Origin: Bin87 sp965220105
GTDB lineage: Bacteria > Chloroflexota > Dehalococcoidia > Lucifugimonadales > UBA3495
NCBI GenBank assembly: GCA_965220105.1
Contig: OZ244811.1
Coordinates: 806,001 to 870,000, forward strand
Reading direction: 5' to 3'
DNA: 64,000 bases
Shown: in pieces, positions 1 to 8,659 of the stretch
Position numbering within the stretch: the first letter of the stretch is position 1
How the letters are laid out: every line of letters starts with the position of its first letter
The notes under the pieces: generated by a model
What the model saw: only the letters and a program-made list of their open reading frames with translations
Databases searched by the model: none
What the model was told of the DNA's origin: nothing
Translations under genes and position numbers: made by a program

Positions 1-15
1 CTCTGGCACCTCTCC
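1..15 (-). tRNA. tRNA-Ser, 5' end only (cut by window edge)
   Basis: Read on the minus strand, the last 15 bases are GGAGAGGTGCCAGAG, the usual acceptor and D-stem start of a bacterial class II tRNA, most often tRNA-Ser. An extended -10 promoter lies about 60 bases upstream on the same strand. The anticodon is outside the window, so the isotype is inferred and tRNA-Leu is the main alternative. Confidence 0.5.
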
Positions 16-73
16 GCAGGTTGTGAGGACTCGGAACGGGCCGCGTGGGCCGGTTACGTTCGGGCGGACCGTA

Positions 74-82
74 ATTATAGCA
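74..82 (-). promoter_or_regulatory. Extended -10 promoter, probably for the tRNA at the window edge
   Basis: The minus strand reads TGCTATAAT, a perfect extended -10 (TGnTATAAT). No good -35 lies 17 bases upstream, as is common for extended -10 promoters. Transcription would run leftward into the tRNA fragment, with a leader of about 50 bases. Confidence 0.5.
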
Positions 83-118
83 TGTGCTTTGCCGCGCCCG
101 AGACCCGCCCGGACCGCC

Positions 119-1732
119 TTATTGCGCGGTGTATATCTCTGTGTTCGGGTGATACTGATACCAACCGAACCAGAACGACGTGCGCGTCGGAACGCGACTC
201 AACCTGACGCTCGCATCGTTTTCGTTCACCAGCGCTGCTTCGGTTACTTGCCAGGTGGTTCCGGTCCCGTCGACCAGCAGACTGGGCGCGATTTTGTCAG
301 CGCTGTCGCCCGACAAAAATCGGAGGTCCCCTCTGTGGTACGCCCGGGCAGATCGCGATCCTGACGATGCGACTATTACCACCTGCTCGCCGCCCACCGT
401 ATCGTTAACAACCCGCGCCTTTTGCAACTCCTCCACCGCGTAGGCTTTGCGACCGTCGCCGACGGCCAGCCCGATGACCACCGTTTTGGGAGCATAGGCG
501 GGGTCTCTGATCCAAACCGGAAACATCGTCTCGGAGTCGGTGAAATAGCTGTAATAGATGGCCCGAGGATCGTTCTCCGGTACGTAAAAATCGGCCTCGT
601 ACACGCCAGTGTCGCGGGACAGCACCGTGGTGTCCGGATGTTCGGTTAGCCATTCTTCCCAGGTGGTCACCACCGAAGGAAACAGCGGTTGCCGGATCCC
701 GGAGCCCGCCAGCGGGCCGATGATGGGCTCCCCGGTGAACTGATGCCACAACGAACGGGTGGCCCGATCGTACATAACCTTGTTGCTGCGGTAGAGCAGT
801 CCCGAGGTACCGAAGGTGGTGGGTTGTCCGTCCACGATGCCGGAATACACGATCCCGGTGCCGCACAGCGTTCAATAAACCAGCGAAATGGGTTCACCGC
901 CCAAAACGTCGTTGGCCAGTTCGTGGGCGTTCATGATCCGCAGCGGGTACGCCCGGTGTTCGTCGTTGATGGACACTCCGAACACCCGATCGTCGGGCCA
1001 GAGCCAGGTGGCCTGTTCGGGCAGTACATGGGGAGGGTTTTCCAGCGGCGGGATTCCATCCACCCGCACCCCGCCCCACATCACCTCGACCAGGTTCACC
1101 GGTGCGTCCTCTTTCGCCGGCTCCAGCAGCGCAGCCATCGCGGGGTCGATGACGGACAGGAGATGGAGCTTCCATTCTGCGTATCCGGGAGGCGGGGGAA
1201 ATTGGTCCAGGTTGCGGCCCATCCATTCGCCCATTTCCCGCCACTGACGCCTGCCGAAGTTGAAATCGTCGTCCGTTAGCGAATCCAGCGTGTGGAGAGC
1301 GGCGGCGTTTCCTTCTGAGCGCAGGAGCCTGAGGGCTTCCAGAATGACCGGAACCTGGGAACGATCGTCGTGTTCGACGGCGGCGGCCAGCGCCGCCAGC
1401 GTCTCCCCCGTAGGGTGACCCGCTTCCGACCAAATCCGGTACATGGTGCGGTCCGGGTCGTATCCTTCAGGAGTGATTGCCGCAGCCGGTGCGGGAACCT
1501 CGGTAGAAGTCGGGCCCGAACCCGCCGCCGGGGTTGGCGCCGCAGCGGTCGCCGGTGGCGGGACGGTCAGGGATTCCCCTGTTGCTGGGGCCGACGTCTG
1601 GCCCCAGCAGCCCAGCAGAAACGCCGCGACCGAGAACCACAGAACGAAAAACGGCAGGTTTCGAGGGCTCAAAATCAAGAACGGGGTCCGTACGCGCCGA
1701 CTGGTCGCGCCGGGAAAGATCGCCGGCGCCAC
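119..1732 (-). CDS. DUF3179-family lipoprotein with in-frame UGA, probable selenoprotein (537 aa)
   Basis: One frame runs over 538 codons, interrupted only by TGA at 872-874. Upstream are a lipoprotein signal peptide (hydrophobic stretch ending in LLGC, Cys42), a Pro/Ala/Thr-rich linker, a helical region, and the DUF3179 core (GVSINDEHRAYPLRIMNAHE). Downstream the family sequence continues at once with TLCGTG. DUF3179 proteins normally have a CxxC here (YCxLCGTG), so the TGA replaces the first Cys and gives UTLC, with Sec at residue 287. A hairpin 20 bases after the TGA fits a bacterial SECIS. The start is GTG at 1732; other starts are possible in the N-terminal 25 residues. Function is unknown; a secreted, membrane-anchored thiol/selenol redox role is inferred. 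A nonsense mutation is the alternative but fits the exact Cys position and hairpin poorly. Confidence 0.82.
840..874 (-). promoter_or_regulatory. Putative bacterial SECIS element with its UGA codon (DUF3179 gene)
   Basis: The UGA is at 872-874. Twenty bases after it, the minus strand can form CCGGGAU/AUUCCGG (7 bp with one G-U) closed by the 5-base loop CGUGU, at 840-858. Spacing of 16-37 bases, a short loop and a G among its first two bases are the known bacterial SECIS rules, and all are met. A weaker lower stem of five G-C/G-U pairs extends it. Confidence 0.65.
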
Positions 1733-1808
1733 CGCGTATCAGTCTTTACGAATCGGCGGAAAGGACCGGATCTACGGCGGACCGAAACGCCGAACGGGCG
1801 GACCCAGA

Positions 1809-2579
1809 CTAGTCAAACTGGTAGGGGTAGATGACCTGTATCACACGCCCGTCGCGGAGGGCGTCGAAGTAGCTGTGCGAGGCGTCGGGGTTCTGTAGCC
1901 AGCGCTGGATGAAATACGAACACATCGACACGAGCTGGGCTCCCACCGAAGATGCGGGTGGCGCGATCATCAGGTCGTCGTACATCGACGGCGTGACAGT
2001 ATCGGACTCGTCGCTCAGGAATTCCGCGAGGCCCCGATTCATGGAGGGAGAGTCGACGTTGGCCATCAACATCGCGTAGTCGCCCACCGACCAGCTGGAC
2101 TGCATGATCTCTTCCGGGTTCATTTCCGACATCACGTTCTCGTCGAGGAACATGGTAAGGGCTAATAGAAAACGCCCAAAGGACAGTCGGCCCGCGTCCT
2201 GGTGACCGAAGAGGGAATTGTTTTCCGCCTGGCTGGCGCTCTGAAATTCCGACTTGTCGATATAGGAAACCAGCAGCGGAGTCTCGCGTCGGATCAATAT
2301 GTTGAAACAATCCTGCAGCAACTCGGCCCGCTGCTCGGCGTCCCAGGACTCGAAGACACCGGTACCGTCGTAGATGGCGCCGGTTTCGAGCTCGGCGGGA
2401 GCTCCGCTGGTCCTGGGTCGTACGCCGAAATGCCGGCGGAACAGGGCTTCATATTCCCCGGACATCGAGATGTACTGGTTTTCATGGACGAGCAACCCGG
2501 TATGCACGTGGTACGGTTGGCCCGGATCGTCGGTGCCAGAGCCGGTCTTACCGGATTCGTTGAGGAAAACCATGTACAT
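1809..2579 (-). CDS. DUF3800 domain protein (256 aa)
   Basis: The N-terminus MYMVFLNESGKTG matches the DUF3800 opening, normally hydrophobic-FLDESG, a predicted RNase H-like fold. Here the conserved Asp of DESG is Asn, so nuclease activity may be reduced or lost. Start ATG at 2579 is set by an AGGAGG ribosome binding site and by the motif beginning at residue 1; a longer open frame upstream has low-complexity Arg-rich sequence and is not coding. It lies 86 bases downstream of rplY on the same strand. The family is often found in defence or mobile contexts, but nothing mobile is visible here. Confidence 0.75.
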   Translation of the reverse strand: MYMVFLNESGKTGSGTDDPGQPYHVHTGLLVHENQYISMSGEYEALFRRHFGVRPRTSGAPAELETGAIYDGTGVFESWDAEQRAELLQDCFNILIRRETPLLVSYIDKSEFQSASQAENNSLFGHQDAGRLSFGRFLLALTMFLDENVMSEMNPEEIMQSSWSVGDYAMLMANVDSPSMNRGLAEFLSDESDTVTPSMYDDLMIAPPASSVGAQLVSMCSYFIQRWLQNPDASHSYFDALRDGRVIQVIYPYQFD

Positions 2580-2665
2580 GAACGTCCTCCTGCTTGATAA
2601 CTGAACGAGCCGTAACTGAACGAACGGTATTTGGGTAAGCTGTAACGCTGTGCCGGGCGGAAGGG

Positions 2666-2974
2666 TTAGCCCGATTCCGAATGGAAGTCGACGTGAAACA
2701 CGCCGCCGGTCCTGGGGTTCCACTGGATGTCGGCGGCGCGCGCCAGGTATTGCGTATCCTCGCCGGCGATGGTCACCCGCATCGGTCGGCCGGCTTCGCC
2801 GCCGGCGGCGTTGAGGGCCCGCAGCAGAGTGCGCTCTTCGCACTGCAAGGCACGGGATTCCATCCCGGCGCCATAGACGTTGACGGGGATTATGCCGCTG
2901 CGTCGCAGTGCCTTGACCTTCTTGCCAAGAACGGCGCGCGGTGCGAGTTCGATAGAGACAGCCTGGGTGGTCAT
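2666..2974 (-). CDS. rplY: Ribosomal protein bL25 (102 aa)
   Basis: The protein binds 5S rRNA in the 50S subunit. Sequence features are the N-terminal L-x-P-R-x-x-x-G-K-K-V-K-x-L-R segment, the IPVNVYG motif and a C-terminal VDFH. At 102 residues it is the short form like that of E. coli, without the C-terminal TL5/CTC extension of many Gram-positives and Thermus. It starts with ATG at 2974; an extended -10 promoter is visible at 3041-3049. DUF3800 follows in the same direction. Confidence 0.85.
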   Translation of the reverse strand: MTTQAVSIELAPRAVLGKKVKALRRSGIIPVNVYGAGMESRALQCEERTLLRALNAAGGEAGRPMRVTIAGEDTQYLARAADIQWNPRTGGVFHVDFHSESG

Positions 2975-3040
2975 CGGGGTCTAGGCTCCTGAATTCTATA
3001 GGGTCAGCGCGTTGGGAGATACTTGTCCAAACGTCGGCCT

Positions 3041-3049
3041 ATGATAGCA
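3041..3049 (-). promoter_or_regulatory. Extended -10 promoter upstream of rplY
   Basis: The minus strand reads TGCTATCAT, five of six matches to TATAAT plus the TGn extension. It lies 67 bases before the rplY start and points toward it. Confidence 0.4.
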
Positions 3050-3210
3050 CATGGCGCCGCACGTAGCGCCGGTCCGGGCACGCACCCGCTCCGGGCCATG
3101 CGCCCAATAGCTACACGCGAATCTATTGACCGGACCCAGTCGCTGCCGGTAACATTCCAGTACCGGGCGCGGATATCGTCTGCTCGTCCGAGTAGATTCC
3201 GGGGGTTGAA

Positions 3211-3468
3211 ATGAGCTCAAGCTACATTGGCAAGGTCGACAAGGCAAGAAAGTACGCCGAGGAACCGGATCGGGTGAATATTCACACCTTCGAAGCCTCG
3301 TTCCTTGGCAACCACAATACCTATCGAGTAGCGTACAAGGACGGCGACTGGAGCTGCGAGTGCGCTTTTTTTTCCACCCGACGGGTTTGCAGCCACACGA
3401 TGGCCTTGCAGCGTATGCTTGATGAGATGTTGGCGGGACGCGGCGTAGCGCCGACCCTCAACACCTGA
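3211..3468 (+). CDS. Small SWIM zinc-finger protein (85 aa)
   Basis: The protein is almost only a SWIM domain: a beta-hairpin region (residues 22-47) followed by CxC at 49 and 51 and CxH at 60 and 62 (WSCEC...VCSH). SWIM domains bind zinc and are found in SWI2/SNF2 and MuDR-type proteins and as stand-alone small proteins that may bind nucleic acid or protein. It is a single gene between opposing transcription units and is followed by a strong terminator. Its cellular partner is unknown. Confidence 0.8.
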   Translation: MSSSYIGKVDKARKYAEEPDRVNIHTFEASFLGNHNTYRVAYKDGDWSCECAFFSTRRVCSHTMALQRMLDEMLAGRGVAPTLNT

Positions 3469-3509
3469 ACCACCTGGGTTCGCCTGAACCACCTGGCTTC
3501 AAAAGAAGC

Positions 3510-3546
3510 ACAGCCGGAGTCCGCAGGGGCTCCGGCTGTTGTTTTT
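3510..3546. terminator. Bidirectional rho-independent terminator
   Basis: ACAGCCGGAG (3510-3519) pairs with CTCCGGCTGT (3530-3539) around a 10-base loop, followed by TGTTTTTG on the plus strand. On the minus strand the stem is followed by GCTTCTTTT. It sits between the convergent SWIM gene and fabF and can serve both. Confidence 0.8.
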
Positions 3547-3569
3547 GCCGTGGCCGGTTGAACGTCCCA

Positions 3570-4841
3570 TCAACCCCGGTACCGGTTGAACACCAGGCAG
3601 GCGTTTTGCCCTCCGAAACCGAAGGCGTTGGACAGCACCACATCCACCCGGCTGCTGCGGGCGGTGTTGGGCACGTAGTCAAGGTCGCACTCCGGGTCGG
3701 GCCATTCGTAATTGACCGTGGGGTGAATCTTCTGGTCCAGGATGGTGCTGACGCATGCCACGGCCTCCAGTGAACCCGAAGCGCCCAGGGAATGGCCGAT
3801 CATGCTCTTGGTGCTGCTTACCGGGATCTGGTACGCCCGGTCGCCAAACAATCGTTTGATGGCCGTGGTCTCCACCGCGTCGTTGATGGGGGTGGATGTA
3901 CCGTGGGCGTTGATGTAGTCCACTTCGTCCACGGCCAGGCCGGCGTCGGCCAGCGCGTCGGACATGGCTCGGGCTGCGCTGGCGCCCGTTTCCTGGGGTT
4001 GCACCAGGTGCCCGGCATCGGAGGTTGCTCCGAACCCGGAAAGTTCACACAGAATGTTGGCGCCGCGTTTTCGCGCCCGCTCCAGTTCTTCCAGCACCAA
4101 AACCCCGGCCCCTTCGGCGGGCACGAATCCGTCCCGCTCGGCGTCGAACGGACGGCTCGCCCGCAGGGGCTCGTCATTCCGCGTGCTCAGAGCGCGCATC
4201 ACGGCGAAACCGGCCAGGCCCAGTTGGCTGATACCGGCCTCGGTGCCTCCGGTCACCATCACGTCGGCGCCGCCCCGTCGGATGGTCTGCAAGGCTTCAC
4301 CGATGGCGTTGTTGGACGCTGCGCAGGCCGTGGTGGAGGTGGAGTTGTAGCCCTGGGCTCCGACGTAGTGGCTCACGTTGGCCGCCGCCATGTTGGGCAA
4401 CACCATCGGGAAGAAAAACGGGGACATCCTCATCCCGCCCCGGGTGGCCAGGATCCGGCAATTTTCCTCCAGGGTCGGAAAACCTCCGTTGCCGTTGCCA
4501 AGCAGCACTCCCACGCGGTAGGGGTCTTCCTGGCTGATGTCCAGGCCCGAGTGGGTTACTGCCTGCAACGCGGCGACAACGGCCAGTTGTGAAAACCGGG
4601 CCATGCGGCGGGCTTCCCGGGCCGGCATGAAGTCGGCGGGGTCAAAGTCGTCCACCTCCCCCGCGATCTGGCAGGGGTAGTCGGTGGGATCGCAGAGGGT
4701 CATGGGGCCGATGCCCGAAATACCGGCCAACAGCGCATCCCAAAATCCCTGCACCGTCAACCCCAGTGGCGTAACGGCTCCCATGCCGGTTACCACCACC
4801 CGCCGTTGGTCTTGCGGATATCCGTAGCTGTTCGTTTTCAT
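3570..4841 (-). CDS. fabF: Beta-ketoacyl-ACP synthase II (423 aa)
   Basis: Condenses malonyl-ACP with acyl-ACP in type II fatty acid elongation in the cytosol. The thiolase fold shows the Cys-His-His triad: Cys173 in TTACAASNNAIG, His313 in NAHGTSTPIND and His350 in KSMIGHSLGASG, with Lys345. Length is normal for FabF. The start is ATG at 4841 (MKTNSYGYP), since the upstream open frame overlaps the intergenic gap after folC. It lies 40 bases after folC and probably shares its transcript. A second, divergent FabF is at 10509. No acpP or fabD is adjacent. Confidence 0.9.
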   Translation of the reverse strand: MKTNSYGYPQDQRRVVVTGMGAVTPLGLTVQGFWDALLAGISGIGPMTLCDPTDYPCQIAGEVDDFDPADFMPAREARRMARFSQLAVVAALQAVTHSGLDISQEDPYRVGVLLGNGNGGFPTLEENCRILATRGGMRMSPFFFPMVLPNMAAANVSHYVGAQGYNSTSTTACAASNNAIGEALQTIRRGGADVMVTGGTEAGISQLGLAGFAVMRALSTRNDEPLRASRPFDAERDGFVPAEGAGVLVLEELERARKRGANILCELSGFGATSDAGHLVQPQETGASAARAMSDALADAGLAVDEVDYINAHGTSTPINDAVETTAIKRLFGDRAYQIPVSSTKSMIGHSLGASGSLEAVACVSTILDQKIHPTVNYEWPDPECDLDYVPNTARSSRVDVVLSNAFGFGGQNACLVFNRYRG

Positions 4842-4881
4842 GGAGTTAATTGGCGTCCTTGCAACGCTGGCACGTCTGGAA

Positions 4882-6339
4882 TTATACTCCCTGGACGCCA
4901 CCGGGTTCGCGCAAATCTGGGGGCAGCAGGTCGGGGTAAATTTCGGGGGCAATGCCCAAAACTTCCTCCCGCGCTTCGGCTGCCACGAAAAGCGAGCCGA
5001 CCACCAGGATCAGGTCATTTTCTCCCGCGGCGGACCGAGCTTCGTTCACCGCTTCGTCCACCTTGGCGTGGGTTGCCACCCGTGCCGCTGGAATGCCGGC
5101 TTGTACGAACTGCGCCGCGATGTGCTCAGGTCGCGCCGAGCGAGGGTGCCGCGAACGAGTCGCGATGACGTCATGCGCCCGCTCCGCCAGCAGGTTGACC
5201 ATGGCGTCCACCTGCTTGTCCCGGGAGAACCCCGCCACGACGATGAGCCGTCGGTGCGGGACGTAGTCGCCCAGCGTGGCCAGCACCGAGTTAATGGAAT
5301 GGTCGTTGTGCGCGCCGTCGACTACCAGCGTCGGGTCCCGATGCAGCACCTCCAGACGGCACGGCCATTGCACCGTCGACAGCCCATCCGCCACGGACTG
5401 CGGGGTTATCGGAAAACCGGCGGCGGACAAACACTCGGCGGCGGCCACCGCAGTGGCCGCGTTCCCCGATTGAAAATCACCCAACAGCGGCAGGTGCGCC
5501 TGGTACTTGCCATGCTGGCCGTGAATGGCGATTTCCTGACCGTCCGCTCCCCGGCGCCGGGTCTGCACCCGCACGCAATCCGCCACCGAAACCATCGGTG
5601 CGGATTGGTGGCGCGCTGCCGCCCGAATCACCCGGTCGGCCTCGGCGAACTGGGTCGCCATCACTACCGGAATACCCGGTTTGATGATGCCAGCCTTGTC
5701 GGCGGCGATCTCGCCGATGGTATCTCCCAGGATCGCCATGTGATCCAGACTTACCGGCGTTATGACGCTCACGTCCGGCGTAACGACGTTGGTGGCGTCC
5801 AGTCTTCCGCCCAAACCCACTTCGAAGACGTTGCAGGTGGCGCGGTCTTCGTGAAAACATCGGAAGGCCATGGCGGTCAGGTATTCAAACAGCGTTGCCG
5901 GGCCGGCGCGCGCATCACCGGCGTTGGCGAGATGGTGCGGCCACACGGCGTCGGTCAGCCCGGCGAACCGTTCCTCGGGGATGGGCCGCCCGTCCCGACG
6001 GATTCGTTCGCAAAAAGAATGGAGATGCGGAGATGAGTAGAACCCCGTTGAATGGCCGCCGGCTCGCATGATGGATTCGATCATGGCGGCGGTGCTCCCC
6101 TTGCCCTTGGTACCGGCCACGTGGGCGATCCCCGGCAGGCGATGCGGATCGCCCATCCGGTGCAGGAGCTCTTCGATATTGTTGAGGTCGTAGATGCGCT
6201 TCTGTCTCGGTTGTACGGGCGCGTTGCGCTCGTGGTCCACCAGGGACAGCAGGCGGGCAATCGAATCCTGGTAGCTAAGGCTCAAGGTACGTGGGCCTTT
6301 GCGATTCGGTGGAGGGTATGGCCAGGGGGATGTCCGCAC
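4882..6339 (-). CDS. folC: Bifunctional folylpolyglutamate / dihydrofolate synthase (485 aa)
   Basis: Adds glutamate to folates (and/or to dihydropteroate) using ATP. The Mur ligase fold shows the P-loop VAGTKGKGST (residues 74-83), the YSSPHLHSFCERIR segment, the LGGRLDATNV motif and the C-terminal-domain motif VVDGAHN. The start taken is GTG at 6339, 9 bases after the stop of the upstream epimerase gene; the first 20 residues are weakly conserved and a later start is possible. It is the middle gene of a minus-strand set epimerase-folC-fabF. In some lineages a FolC homologue makes polyglutamylated F420, which cannot be excluded here. Confidence 0.88.
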   Translation of the reverse strand: MRTSPWPYPPPNRKGPRTLSLSYQDSIARLLSLVDHERNAPVQPRQKRIYDLNNIEELLHRMGDPHRLPGIAHVAGTKGKGSTAAMIESIMRAGGHSTGFYSSPHLHSFCERIRRDGRPIPEERFAGLTDAVWPHHLANAGDARAGPATLFEYLTAMAFRCFHEDRATCNVFEVGLGGRLDATNVVTPDVSVITPVSLDHMAILGDTIGEIAADKAGIIKPGIPVVMATQFAEADRVIRAAARHQSAPMVSVADCVRVQTRRRGADGQEIAIHGQHGKYQAHLPLLGDFQSGNAATAVAAAECLSAAGFPITPQSVADGLSTVQWPCRLEVLHRDPTLVVDGAHNDHSINSVLATLGDYVPHRRLIVVAGFSRDKQVDAMVNLLAERAHDVIATRSRHPRSARPEHIAAQFVQAGIPAARVATHAKVDEAVNEARSAAGENDLILVVGSLFVAAEAREEVLGIAPEIYPDLLPPDLREPGGVQGV

Positions 6340-6348
6340 ACATGCAGT

Positions 6349-7281
6349 TCACCGGGCGAGACCGAGGTTCATACGCAGGGCCGCTCCGGTGGTAATGTCG
6401 CGGACATAATCGATGTTGCCGGCCAGGGTTCTGGGCTTGAAGCCGAAGTTTTGCTCGACCGAGTGGGGTTCGGCAACGTTACGCAGCGTAACCAACTGCA
6501 ACATCGCCTTGTTGATCGGCGGGTTGGGCGTCAACAACCCCATGGCGGCCACCGGGAACCGCACTGCCCAAACGGGCACGTTGCACCGGCGTGTGGAGCA
6601 TCCCAGCGTCCGGGCGACCGTCGCAACTATCTCGTTGTATGACAGTTGGTCGGGACCGCCGATCTCGGCAATCCGGTTGCCGCGCAGATTCCCGCTGACC
6701 GCCGCCACCACACAGCCGGCGACGTCGTCTACGTGGATGGGCTGTAGCCGGTTGTTGCCCGACCCGATAACCGGCGTAACGGGGGTGAGCTTCACCAGGG
6801 CTGCCACCGCCGACGTGAATTCGTCGCCGGGGCCGAATATCAGCGATGGGCGGATGATGATGTGGGGCACGCCGCCGTTGATGACTTCCTGCTCACCCCG
6901 CCACTTGGACTGGAGGTATTGCAGTTGGGGCGAGTTGCTGGCGCCCAATGCGCTCAGGTGGATGAACCGGCGCACGGACCCGGCTCCTTGGGCCGCCGCC
7001 ACCACGTTGGCCGTGCCCTGCCGGTTGATGGCGTCGAACTGCCTGGCTCCCCCCCGAATCACCGCTACCAGGTGAACCACCTCGGTGATGTCCCGGCAGG
7101 CTTCGGCCAGGGCATCGGGATCGATGACGTCGCCGTAGCACACGTCGGTGGGGGGAGCATCCAACACCGACTCGCGGCCGGGGCGCCGCACCATTACCCG
7201 CACTTCGTGGTTGGTGTCCAGCAACCGCTGGACAACCCGTCGGCCCAACAACCCGGTGGCGCCGGTAACCAGAACTGTCAT
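6349..7281 (-). CDS. NmrA/NDUFA9-like NAD(P)-binding epimerase (310 aa)
   Basis: Atypical short-chain dehydrogenase. The Rossmann motif GATGLLG is at residues 7-13, followed by an Arg pair (VMVRRPGR) that suggests NADP binding, and the segment FIHLSALGAS takes the place of the catalytic Ser/Tyr region. The usual YxxxK is SKWRGEQ here, as in the complex I NDUFA9-like subfamily that binds NADPH without obvious catalysis. The start is ATG at 7281, where the beta-alpha-beta fold begins. First gene of the epimerase-folC-fabF set. Substrate unknown. Confidence 0.8.
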   Translation of the reverse strand: MTVLVTGATGLLGRRVVQRLLDTNHEVRVMVRRPGRESVLDAPPTDVCYGDVIDPDALAEACRDITEVVHLVAVIRGGARQFDAINRQGTANVVAAAQGAGSVRRFIHLSALGASNSPQLQYLQSKWRGEQEVINGGVPHIIIRPSLIFGPGDEFTSAVAALVKLTPVTPVIGSGNNRLQPIHVDDVAGCVVAAVSGNLRGNRIAEIGGPDQLSYNEIVATVARTLGCSTRRCNVPVWAVRFPVAAMGLLTPNPPINKAMLQLVTLRNVAEPHSVEQNFGFKPRTLAGNIDYVRDITTGAALRMNLGLAR

Positions 7282-7484
7282 GGTGGTCCTCGCAATTCCT
7301 GGTGGTGCCCGCAAGTATCAGACGGTGCGTGGGGTTGATTCAAGTATATCACCGGCCAATTGGCGGGCATTTTCGGAAGCGCCCCAGCCCAGGCGCGCCC
7401 ATCGGCCCAATCACCGGCCTGGCGCAGGACGCTTGGGGTGCGCCGTGGCCATCAGGCAATGGCCGTCGCCTCACCAATTTAGTT

Positions 7485-7513
7485 TTGCGTGCCAGGGCTA
7501 CATAAAGTAGAAT
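7485..7513 (+). promoter_or_regulatory. Candidate promoter for the LLM oxidoreductase
   Basis: TTGCGT at 7485-7490 and TAGAAT at 7508-7513 are separated by 17 bases and lie about 65 bases before the gene at 7579. The rest of the 297-base gap from 7282 shows no further gene or RNA. Confidence 0.35.
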
Positions 7514-7578
7514 GCGGCGTCCGTTGGCAGGCTTTCTCCGCCTAACACTTTGTACGTGTACAGGATAGCTTCAACAAT

Positions 7579-8529
7579 ATGCTTGACATAAATGACCAGC
7601 TTCACTTTGGCGCCAGCATGGCCCTGCCGGCGGACCGCACCGCCGAACAGGCCAGGTTGATGGAGGAATTGGGTTTCGAGTACATGGGCGCCGGGGAGCA
7701 TTTCATGCGGGGACGCCCGCCCGGACCCACCCACGCCGCCCTGCCACTGCTGGCCGTGGCCGCCGGAGCTACCGAGCGGATGCGGATACTCACCTCGGTG
7801 GTTTTGGCGCCCTTCTACCATCCGCTGATGCTGGCCAGGATGACCGCCACGCTGGACATCGCTTCGGGAGGCCGACTGACCCTGGGCGTGGGAGTCGGTG
7901 GCGAGTTCCCCATGGAGTACGAAAACGCCGGCATTGATATCGCCCGCCGGGGCCAGCGCACCAACGAATGCCTGGACGCGCTGCGCCGCCTGTGGACCGA
8001 AGATTCGGTGACGATGGCCGGGCGACACTACACCCTGGAAGATGCGGCCATCAATCCCAAGCCGGCCCAGGACCCCCATCCGCCGGTGTGGGTGGCCGGC
8101 CGTCGCAACGCCGCCATGCGTCGCGCGGTGCGTTACGGCGACGGCTGGTTGCCCTATTTCTACAGCCCGGAGCGTTATCGGGACAGCGTGAACCAAATCG
8201 CGCAGATCGCCGCCGAGGAGGAGCGCGACCTCTCCAATTTCCAGTGGGCCTTCTTTCCGTACATCTCGCTGGGCCAAAACGAAGAACAAGCGGCGCGGGC
8301 TGCTGCCGAATCCCTGGGCAACCAATATCTCTACGACGGCGAGTTCATCAACATCGTCCGGCGATACTGCCTGCTGGGCACGCCTCGCACGTGCATCGAG
8401 CGGTTGCAGGAATATATCGACGCTGGCGCTCGCTACATCGTGTTCAGCATCGCGGCCCCCCGGGAGGATCGGCGCCGCCATCTGGAAGTGATCGCCAAGG
8501 ACATCGTGCCGCACTTCCGGGGTGATTGA
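7579..8529 (+). CDS. LLM-class (F420-type) flavin/deazaflavin oxidoreductase (316 aa)
   Basis: Luciferase-like TIM barrel. Family signs are the N-terminal FGASM...RLMEELGFEYMGAGEH pattern, the LTSVVLAPFYHPLMLARM segment, the LTLGVGVGGEFP glycine-rich loop and the C-terminal GTPRTCIERLQEYIDAGARY. Members of this branch reduce or oxidise substrates with coenzyme F420 or FMN; the substrate cannot be told from sequence. It begins with ATG at 7579 and stands alone, with a candidate promoter upstream. LLM paralogues are numerous in SAR202-like Chloroflexota. Confidence 0.88.
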   Translation: MLDINDQLHFGASMALPADRTAEQARLMEELGFEYMGAGEHFMRGRPPGPTHAALPLLAVAAGATERMRILTSVVLAPFYHPLMLARMTATLDIASGGRLTLGVGVGGEFPMEYENAGIDIARRGQRTNECLDALRRLWTEDSVTMAGRHYTLEDAAINPKPAQDPHPPVWVAGRRNAAMRRAVRYGDGWLPYFYSPERYRDSVNQIAQIAAEEERDLSNFQWAFFPYISLGQNEEQAARAAAESLGNQYLYDGEFINIVRRYCLLGTPRTCIERLQEYIDAGARYIVFSIAAPREDRRRHLEVIAKDIVPHFRGD

Positions 8530-8659
8530 AATACCCGATAGTTGTAATCAATGTCTCTGTACGGGTGGCCGGGACGATGATGTATAATAACGTCAACAAA
8601 ATATGCCGTGCTAGGTTCAGTATCCCTCCCCGGCCATAGGCATCGGAGCACGTGAGAAA

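Noticed and set aside
119..874. DUF3179 locus as a pseudogene split by a nonsense mutation
   Set aside because: The stop is TGA at the exact conserved Cys codon, frame and family similarity are intact on both sides, a SECIS-like hairpin follows, and a second UGA gene of a known Sec family is present in the window.
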